Origin: Fragilaria crotonensis
Lineage: Eukaryota; Bacillariophyta; Fragilariophyceae; Fragilariales; Fragilariaceae
DNA length: 64,000 nucleotides
Reading direction: 5' to 3'
Assembly: GCA_022925895.1 (NCBI GenBank)
Contig: JAKSYS010000209.1
Coordinates: forward strand, 24,739-88,738
Below the pieces are notes generated by a model. That model was not told the DNA's origin. It saw only the letters and a list, made by a program, of their open reading frames with translations, and did no database searches. Each line of letters opens with the position of its first letter. The stretch's first letter is position 1. Positions 56,735 through 64,000 of the stretch are shown piece by piece. A program made the translations under genes and the position numbers.

Positions 56735-57898
56735 CTAGCCTCTGTACTTGTTAACTTGTCTTGTTCGTCTCACCATAATGTTGTTGTTAAAGTTGGTGTT
56801 CATGTTCTCCATGGCAGTCGAAGGACGGGCAGAGGGAAATGCGGTTGGCAATGCCGATGGTACGATTGTGATGGATGGCGATTGAGATGGTCTCAAGGAA
56901 GGAGCGGCACTAATGGTCGGGTGCGCACTAACAGAAGGCTTACTCGATGTCGACGGAACTTGTGAAGGACTCTTGGATGGTGGCGAAGTCGATGGAGACG
57001 ATGAAGGTTGCATGGTGGATGGGAAAGCACTTGATGTAGGTGCTGACGATGGAGATGGACTGGGTGCCGGAGAGTCGGTGGGTTCCAAACTAGGAAGTGG
57101 AGTTGGAGCTTTCGTCGGAAATTGCGTCGGGGGTTGGGTTGGAACCGTCGTTGGGATCAAAGTAACAGGCGCGTCAGTAGGAACCTTGACAAATTTCGTG
57201 GGTCGGGGAGAGATTGTAGGGGCCGCAACAGTTGGCATGGGAACCTTAGTTCGCAGGGGGTACCTAGTGCCACCTTCAGGCTCTTGGCTGCTTTAGTACC
57301 AAAATGGAAAACGTAAAAGATGAGAAAATCACATGTTGGGCGAAAAAGAACATATAATAGCAACGTGAAAATGATCGTACCTTGAGGCTCCATCTTGTGC
57401 CCACACGGGTGTTTGACTAGCAGAGTTGTTGTTGACCCCAAATATAACTCCGAGAGTGACCCCGATCACGATGAGGTCGTGACAATAGCGACAATAATGA
57501 TCATTCGGTTTCGAGCGTTATCTGCTTCTTCCTTCGACTTGATAATCTTTTGAAGTGACGGCATCAATCGTGGATTTGGGAACCGACTGGTTGGCACTGC
57601 CTGGGCCACCATCAAATTCGTCTTCGACAGGCGTTGGTGCTTCCGCAGCTGCCGCTGCAGCAGCAGCTGCTGCAACTGCTGCAGCTGCGGCTGCTGGTGG
57701 GGGTGGTGGTGGCAGTGTCTCTGACTCTGAATCCGACTCGGTCTCTGGTGCATTACCATCTGGATTATCCGCATCGTAGCTGTCACTGCCGCTGTCACCT
57801 TCGATGGGTTCATCACCCGAAGCAACCGAAGGCTCATACTCCTCATCAATGTCAGACATTACCATTTCGTGTCGGAAGCTGTCGATGCCAGAACTCAT
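56735..57898 (-). CDS. Single-pass membrane protein with Pro/Thr/Ser-rich region, one intron
   Basis: ATG 57898 (MSSGIDSFRHEMVMSDIDEEYEPS) starts an acidic N-terminus. A Pro run and an Ala tract encoded by a GCN repeat (57640-57700) follow, then a transmembrane helix (MIIIVAIV ... VIGVTLGVIFGV) at about 57490-57430. The intron is 57380-57288 (GTACGATC ... AAAGCAG). Exon 2 begins SQEPEGGTRYPL and then has a repeat region of the PTxxPSxxPS type, about 130 residues, likely O-glycosylated and extracellular. The stop is at 56735. Such Ser/Pro/Thr stretches are common in diatom surface proteins. Two frame changes (near 57530 and 57475) flank the TM helix. The function is unknown. Confidence 0.62.
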
Positions 57899-59407
57899 GG
57901 TGCGATTTCGTTTATTCGTGATCTCCTTGGAGGTTTTTATGTGATATTCTTTAAAGTCACGGTGCTCTACCGGTAGTCGATGCAGATTTGATGGCAGTGG
58001 ATGTCTGAAAGGCAGGAAGTCCCACAAAAACACAAAATCGGACCGACGTGGGAGTTGGATCGTGCCAATGCTCCAATGCTCTCGGAAAAATGAATCTCGT
58101 GTAGTTCGCGAATCATTGGACCATATGGTACTGTCGTCGATACTGGTAACTCGTAGGTCATTCTACTCAGTACGCATGCAACGTCAACCTTCGCACCCTT
58201 CACAACCAACCAGAACTTGTGATGACGTATGCATCGGGTACTGTACTAGTGATGTCAGTACAAGTAGTACCATAGCAAATGTAGTAGCACGATAGGAAAC
58301 ATCTCAACGCTGGACAACCAATTTTTGGGCAAGGTTGGGCAGATTCACTATTTCGAATTTCAGCTCTCGTATTATTTGACCAAACGGATGCGACGTTCTT
58401 AGCTAAATAGAGTACTGTCGCAAAATTGTGGGTAACCGTAGATTGAGATTCGATAGATTCAGCTGTTTCAACAGTTAATAACGGTTATAACCGAGTTACT
58501 GCTGGGTGCGCACTATCGTGTAGAAGCTCCTGTAATGAGGAATACTCAGAATTTGGACCTGGTACTCCGAGTACTCGTAAACTCTTTGGAAACACAATTT
58601 CTATGTATAATGGGACATACGCGAAGAGGTGCACAGTGCACAGTAGTCCCAGTAGTTACCTACTCCTTGAACCACGGAGGGGCGGTATTACTCTCAACAA
58701 ATCAATGCTAAATAAGCAGAGGTGCACCTTGCTGGTATTGGATTTCATGCTTGGCGTGCGCCGTCTACTCCTTATCACGTATCATACAGTACAAGAGTTT
58801 CCAGTACATGTACAGTACAATGTACGATGGCTCTATAGCAGATTAGTAGTCCACTGCACTTGTAAATTGTTGTTATGTTAACAACTTATGCATACTACGT
58901 ACGACATACCGTACTCCGAAGACTCTCTATGTACTCCAGTACAAATCGCCAACTCAAGAACCTGACGTCATTCATGCATGTTCATCAGGATGATCATAAT
59001 ATGGAAATAGCAGTCTCAGAACGATGTCTACATTCACTTAAGGACCACTGGCAGTGGTGTTCCTCCCACAAAATTAGAATGACTGAGGAAACAAGATATA
59101 CATATATACGATTCCGACTAGAATTCCCATGAATCGAAGGCGAACGAAGCCTTATAGTTGTCGCGAAAGAAACCGTCATTCATCTCCTAATGATAAATAC
59201 GAACGGGGGCATATAGGCATAGACTTTCCTCCCGAAAAAGTGATTCGAATAATGTCTGGCGGAGAGACATTTCGGAACCGTTATAATATAACCAAAGAGA
59301 TCTGACTCGGCCTTTGAACTTCGGCACCGTCGGATTGGTTGACATTACTACACCTGACAGTCGTCGTCCTTGATGATCTGAAACGACTCTACAAGCGACA
59401 GCAATCA
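57899..59407. other. Intergenic; promoter of the 56735-57898 gene and nothing else clear
   Basis: A CTACCGGTAG palindrome at 57967-57976 lies 69 bp upstream of the minus-strand ATG. The remainder is AT-rich with GTAC-type words. Several short ORFs are not convincing. Confidence 0.4.
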
Positions 59408-59683
59408 ATGATTCAAGCAAGTTCACATGACGATTTTCCTTCCAAATCAGAGGTTTTGGATTCCAAATCCATGTTGGGGTCGCAATCGGACTGTGGCCGT
59501 TCTGAAAGTGCCGAGAGCCATACTGTGACGTCGTGCCGTCAAGGACAACCACAATCCTCTCATCAAGTGACTGCGAAAGTTTCTTCGGAATCTACATCCG
59601 ACCTCAATTTGATGCAATCAAAGCAGGACTTGTCGTCGTCAAATATGGGTGATGATGCTAATCAAAAGGACGGAAACTGTTGA
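59408..59683 (+). CDS. Ser/Gln-rich ORF truncated by the Copia insertion
   Basis: There are 91 codons from ATG 59408 (MIQASSHDDFPSKSEVLD); the frame is open upstream to 59339 without an ATG. The sequence is low-complexity and rich in Ser, Gln and Asp, with no recognisable domain. Its last codon and stop (TGT TGA) are the first six bases of the Copia LTR, so the natural C-terminus was removed or lies beyond the right edge. It may be the start of a host gene or a chance ORF. Confidence 0.35.
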   Translation: MIQASSHDDFPSKSEVLDSKSMLGSQSDCGRSESAESHTVTSCRQGQPQSSHQVTAKVSSESTSDLNLMQSKQDLSSSNMGDDANQKDGNC

Positions 59684-59907
59684 AATTGATACCCGAGATC
59701 AATACTTGTCTTCTTGTATCCCTTCAGGATACGTCAGGGGTCAAATAGGTTGTAGTATACACTTTCCGAATGTAATCTTTCCTGAGTTTAATTAAAGTAT
59801 GAGTTGTTGTCTTGTTTCTCGTTGATTGAATCTGGTCTTGTTTAATCGTAGTTTCACACTCAAATGACTGCATAGATATATATATAATGACTCGTGATAT
59901 TCCAACA
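59678..59907 (-). repeat. Copia 3' long terminal repeat
   Basis: On the element strand it starts TGTTGGAAT at 59907 and ends ATTTCAACA at 59678, giving the imperfect inverted ends TGTTGRAAT. A purine-rich AGCAGGAGTG stands immediately upstream as the polypurine tract, 22 bp after the pol stop. The LTR is 230 bp. The partner LTR is outside the window, so the ends are inferred from one copy. Confidence 0.75.
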
Positions 59908-59929
59908 CACTCCTGCTGGCCGAGGATGA

Positions 59930-60895
59930 TCACTTTGCATGCATTAGATGCTCGCGGAAACGGAAGAATTTCGCTCCGACTAGTGGTTTCGTCATGTAGT
60001 CCGCGATCATTGCATCCGTCGGACAGTATTCTATTTGAACTTCGTTGCGTTGGATCAAGTCGGTAATGTAGAAATACTTGATGTTGAAATGTCGAGTTCG
60101 CTTTCCTGAACTCGCTTTTCCGTTCTGTTCCAGCTTCATGGAACTCGTATTGTCCCTGTAGATTACGGTCGTTTTCACCTTGTGGCCTTGTGCCTCAATA
60201 AATAGCTTAGACCATAGGACCTTTGATATGACATCGTCCAGACCGACCAACTCCGCTTCAGTGGAGCTCCGCGACATAACCTTTTGTTTTGTTGACACCG
60301 AACTTAGAGTCCCTTCTCCGGTCATAGTAGCTCCAGTATGGCTCTTGTAGTCCTTGTGCACTGCAAATGCCGCGTCGACGTACCACTTGATAGATTGCGT
60401 ATCGTCAGCTTTCATCGCAGTAACCTCGTCTCGAGTCTCCTTCAAGAACGTCAAGATCTTAATCAACTTCATCCAATCGCCTTCGTTCGGTTCACTCGTT
60501 CGCGTTGCGAGGAATGCAATACCGGGCTGGATATCCTGTCTCGCTCGTTTACAAAGGAACATACCTTTCATTACGAACGTATGGAAAATGCTCGCTCTCA
60601 CGTCGTCTAACTTTTTAGATTTCGGGTCGACAGTAAACAACTTGTTTGTCCAAGGGAATGTACCGATGCCTTCAAGTTTCACGGGAAAATCATCGATCAT
60701 CGCTTTGACGTAGTTCGTCATATCCACTTGTAACACTCCCGGACGAGAAAAATCTAGAACCATCGCTAGATAGTCATGCCGATGTCCACGCACGGCTTTG
60801 ACTTCTCCGATTTCGTCGGAGGCGTACTTCCAGAGCCATTCCAGAAACTCGTCGTTCACTTTCGGGTCTACGTGACTCGACTTTAGGTCATCCAC
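59930..60895 (-). pseudogene. Copia Pol, RT C-terminus and RNase H
   Basis: This continues from 60888 after a two-base loss that breaks the catalytic block TW-HVDDLKSSH: the histidine codon is gone, while V-D-D and the following residues remain. RNase H shows WYVDAAFAVHKDYKSHTGA, TKQKVMSRSSTEAELVGL, YRDNTSSMKLEQNG, RHFNIKYFYITD and the end block YCPTDAMIADYMTKPL. These are all standard Copia landmarks. The stop at 59930 lies 22 bp before the LTR. RNase H would degrade element RNA during cDNA synthesis. Confidence 0.88.
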
Positions 60896-61353
60896 GCCAG
60901 GTAACGGTATGTTGCTTTCCGTTCACAATACGATTTGCAACACATGGATCGTACGGATTCACCTTGAATCCAATGGACTCGATATCCTTGCGAAATTTCT
61001 TGTAATAGAGCAGCGACGATTGGAGCATTCCGTATAGAGCCTTCTCCATAACTACGTAGAGGACCTTGCTGTTACCTTCGTACACAACGTACGGCGCGTA
61101 AGTCTCTGGACTTAATTCCAATAGCATGTCGACCAACGGTCCACGAATCTTCATGATGATTCTCTCACCAACCTTCTTTTCATCGATGTCTGTCTGCACA
61201 AATGCGTTTGGGATGTCTGCCGTCATAACGTCACGACGTTGTTTCGCGTCAATCACTCCGGTGATGACTATAGACTCCGTCATTGCTGTCGGACTCGCTG
61301 CTTCGTCGCGATCCGTGTACTCTCTGAGACTCCCATTTGCGCATGTTCGTCCC
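60888..61353 (-). pseudogene. Copia Pol, RT palm region
   Basis: In-frame reading from about 61353 gives RTCANGSLREYTDRDEAASP. MTESIVITGVIDAKQRRDVMTADIPNAFVQTDI follows; its D-I-P-N-A-F is the Copia motif A. KALYGMLQSSLLYYKKF is the motif B region. It ends at HTVTW before the broken VDD motif. An intact RT would need the frame changes on both sides repaired. Confidence 0.87.
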
Positions 61354-62127
61354 TTAATTGTGCCATCTCTTCTCCACCAAGAATATCAAACTCTCCATCG
61401 CGCGTCTTTTCTCTTGTTCTGTCAATTCTTCGACCTTAATGGGCCTGAAGACAACTCGGTCGTGAAGTTGCTTCATCTCTTTGTACGCAGCCTGTCTTCC
61501 TTTTTGGCCAAACTTCTTAAGGCCCTTCATCAGACTGTACGACTGCGTGAATTGATGTGCAGTCTTGCCCGTGGGATTCAAAAACATGTCGCTTATGCGA
61601 ATCATTGTCATCGCAATCACTCGTGCACTCTCGTTGCTATACTCTTCTCGTATGCTGTGTGCCTGTACTAATGTCAACTTTGATGGAGGTCTCGAGGTTC
61701 TTCCTGACCTCGTCACTCTCACTGTTGCTCCTTCGTCCCGATCAGTGGTTGGATTGGCTTCTTCTGCAACCGATTCTTGTTCTGGTTCTTCACTTTCGCT
61801 TTCTGATTCGTCGACATTATTGTTCTCTTCGGGATCTTCTTGTTGGACTTCTTGTAGCACTCCTGCATTATCGACAGGTGGTCCTTCGTCGTCGTCGTCG
61901 TCGTCGTTATCAGACTCTAAATCGCCGACGTCCGTTGCATCGTCTTCTGGGTTGTCTCCGTCCTCTTCGCCGGGTTCTGTGATTTCTTCCTCCTCGTCAT
62001 CATCTGCAAAATCTTCGTCGTCGAGATCGTCGTCGAACTGTTCGTCGTCGTAGTCCACTCCTGCAATCCAAGCACTGTCGTAGAAAATCTGACCGGTTCG
62101 ATTCTGAATCTTGAGACCTGTAGGCAT
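61354..62127 (-). pseudogene. Copia Pol, integrase-RT linker and RT start
   Basis: It starts with MPTGLKIQNRTGQIFYDSAWIAGVDYDD. A very acidic Asp/Glu-rich linker of about 90 residues follows, encoded by GAC/GAT repeats. The conserved lead-in to RT comes next: LMKGLKKFGQKGRQAAYKEM, QLHDRVVFRPI and RRAMESLIFLVEK. A frame change at 61370 connects it to the next segment. Between 62128 and 62340 the same polyprotein can be read in another frame (ALGTYVQAHDEPKHSSTNAP, CIYLRYTDNVQGGHELLHLQ). Confidence 0.83.
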
Positions 62128-62409
62128 ATCGTCTTGCTCTGCAAGCGTGCACTTGTTTGATAATCGCTGGAGTAATGGGGACAGGTGTTACCTTACGTCG
62201 CGTTATAACCGAATTCGTTTGTAGGTGAAGGAGTTCGTGTCCGCCTTGGACATTATCCGTGTATCTGAGATAAATGCAGTCTAAACTGCGCGGTGCATTC
62301 GTACTGGAATGCTTCGGCTCATCGTGAGCCTGTACATAAGTCCCCAGTGCATACTGGCAATGGCGCGAGCGAGTAGTCCAGATTCCTCTGGTGCATTAAC
62401 ATACGCGGA

Positions 62410-64000
62410 CTATAATACTGCGATACTCCGTTCTTTGCTGGAAAGAAATTCAGCTTCTTTGCTGATTCCGTAACCAGAATCTTGACAAGAGTTCTTGTCA
62501 AAGTGACGATATGGCAAACGGTGATAAGTAGCGCGAACGCGTTCCTTGATTACGCGATTGTTCCGCTCTGCCTCTGGTACATGCTCCTGTGCATTGGCAA
62601 AGTTCATGCCGACGTTGAACTCGTCAGCAAGTGGTTCGATCAATGGACGAAACTCGTTGTCACATCGAATTGACGTGATTCGAAATCCGCCAGCGTTGTA
62701 GATGCGAAAAGTCTGCCCAACCGCTGCCGTTTGGTGTTTCACATACTGTGCAGTTCGATACTGCAAGTTTTGCGACACCGTTGTAAGAAAAGAGAGTCCG
62801 TTGACCTTCATTCCGTCCATGTTGAGAGTCACTTCGCGTTGCGCGGCGATTAACTCTTTTGGAATCTCTACGTAGTCGTTAACGACTGGAGCTGGTTTGC
62901 GACGCGTAGTCTTACCTTTAAGTGCTCCTATATCGGGTCCAAATATCTTCTCGGCCACGATGATATCTTCCGTTGTCACTGGATTGTTCGTAATTGTGTT
63001 CATGCGTAGCATGGCCTTGAAATCCTTGATCGATGGCGTGCCAAGAGCGTGATAGAGGTCTCGAGCTCGCTTGGCTTTGTCAAACTGACGCTGCGTGTAG
63101 AACGTCTTATTTTCTTCGATCGTATTCAACAGCTGTACTCCCTTAATTGGAGGCTTGAAAACATACAAATTATTTCCGCGTCTAGCGAATCGTACGGTCT
63201 TGTCGTCGCTCAGATGAACGACAAACGCATCTTCCTTTCCTGAATCGTATGTGATTCGGTAACGGTCAGCCATTTCCGCATAGCTGATGATGTTCGTGAT
63301 GGCCGATTCGTTGAACCATACTTCTCCCCACTGTGGGAGGTCGGCCTTCTTGTTTGTTACTAATACTCCGCCGTTAGTCGACAAATGCATGTTCCCATCG
63401 TTCGACTCCCGAATGTTCTGCACCAGGTCTTTATTGCAGAAGACACTGACGCTCGATTGATTATCTAACAGGATCCAATTGCGCATTTCGTGCGCTTCAA
63501 ATTGCTGGAACTGCATTTCAATATGGGCTCCTGCCCATCCAGTTGTGCTCGAGTTCGAGCTTGGCGGTGGCGTGCTGTTCGTTGTCGGTGTTGATACCAC
63601 GCTTACGTCCGACACTGTTGCCTGCGCATGACTTTGTTGCGCTTTATTGATTGCCCATTTGTCCTTGGGCTTGTCTTTCTCGCGGCACGATGGCGACTTG
63701 TGTCCCGCTTTCCCACAGCAATAACACTTGCCCTCCAATTGGGCAAACGACAGATTAACCTCGTCGTCTTCCTTGTCGTCATCTTTCTTGTCTTTATTCT
63801 TATTACCGTCTGCCGAATTGTTCTTGTTCTTTCCACCAGACTTGTTGGGCATTGTATCGAACTTGTGGTTGCTTAGTACATTGTTTGACTCGGTGATGCT
63901 TTTTGGATATTGGTCGTTTCCCAGCGACTGTTGAGTGTTCAAACCAGCTAGGATTGATCCATACTTTGCCTTATCGGCATTGTCAAGGTACATGAAAGCT
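62410..64000 (-). pseudogene. Copia Gag C-terminus, protease and integrase
   Basis: Open from the right edge. The zinc knuckle CX2CX4HX4C (CYCCGKAGHKSPSC) lies near 63720 after a Lys/Asn/Asp-rich stretch. The protease region has the active-site block WILLDNQSSVSVF (DNQS, near 63465). Integrase follows: the IFGPDIGALKGKTTRR block, first Asp in LNMDGMKVNGL, second Asp in IRCDNEFRPL, and Glu in VPEAERNNRVIKERVRATYHRLPY. After a frame change near 62500 the integrase C-terminus continues as KILVTESAKKLNFFPAKNG to about 62340. The D-D-E residues are present. Confidence 0.9.

Larger units (their letters stand above)
59678..64000 (-). mobile_element. Ty1-Copia retrotransposon of diatom (CoDi-like) type, 5' part beyond window
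   Basis: Minus-strand order is the Gag end with zinc knuckle, protease, integrase, reverse transcriptase, RNase H, then the 3' LTR. Integrase before RT is the Copia order. At least four frame changes (near 62500, 62340, 61370 and 60890) show this copy is damaged. The 5' LTR and Gag N-terminus are missing because of the right window edge. Confidence 0.92.

Noticed and set aside
57640-57700. GCN microsatellite as a stand-alone repeat feature
   Set aside because: It encodes the Ala tract of the 56735-57898 gene in frame, so it is treated as part of that coding sequence.
61860-62060. GAC/GTC trinucleotide repeat near 61.9 kb
   Set aside because: It encodes the acidic linker of the Copia polyprotein, a usual feature of diatom Copia elements.
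1-64000. CRISPR array, tRNA or rRNA genes
   Set aside because: No regularly spaced repeats with unique spacers, no cloverleaf with a T-loop GTTCRANNC block in context and no rRNA-like stretch were seen. The gene content is eukaryotic.

Overview
The window looks like a repeat-rich nuclear contig from a diatom, probably a raphid pennate. This is inferred from a Copia element of the diatom (CoDi-like) type, a membrane-anchored LRR protein with the 'TIPSEIGLLT' repeat common in diatoms, short GT-AG introns (61-96 bp) and protein families I associate with stramenopiles. I see no prokaryotic features.

Bases 1-28396 are a Russian doll of retroelements, all coding on the minus strand. The outermost is YRT-1, a tyrosine-recombinase retrotransposon (Gag, RT, RNase H, recombinase) that runs off the left edge. 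It is split inside RNase H by LINE-A (1481-24618; 17-bp target duplication; 5'-truncated). LINE-A is split inside ORF2 by LINE-B (4256-19850; 18-bp duplication; near full length). LINE-B is split inside its endonuclease domain by YRT-2 (9956-16901), a structurally complete tyrosine-recombinase element with split direct repeats and no target duplication. Insertion order, oldest first: YRT-1, LINE-A, LINE-B, YRT-2.

Bases 29197-30506 hold a plus-strand LRR gene. LINE-C (30649-39214, plus), a near relative of LINE-B, lies just downstream with a 19-bp target duplication. Because LINE-C is uninterrupted where YRT-2 sits in LINE-B, it serves as an empty-site reference. The three LINEs encode a coiled-coil ORF1, then an endonuclease-RT-RNase H ORF2. 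ORF2 starts on an ATGA overlap with the ORF1 stop, and each element ends in a conserved 3' module plus a poly(T) run. The same module ends a non-autonomous insert (42614-43450) and an orphan tail near 44.4 kb.

Bases 39-59.7 kb are mostly host sequence: a small hypothetical gene near 44.5 kb, a multi-exon membrane protein (45707-48971), a membrane-anchored SAM methyltransferase (52428-53373), an unrecognised disrupted gene (54345-56331) and a single-pass protein with a Pro/Thr/Ser-rich region (56735-57898). The intergenic DNA carries four G-rich heptamer arrays, several hairpins, a possible TIR element and a duplicated upstream region.

Bases 59678-64000 are the 3' LTR and pol region of a Copia element (minus) that runs off the right edge. 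Its LTR supplies the stop codon of a plus-strand ORF.

Nearly every long gene, host genes included, needs one or more single-base frame changes. Element decay explains those in the TEs. In host genes, uncorrected assembly indels or recent pseudogenisation are equally possible.
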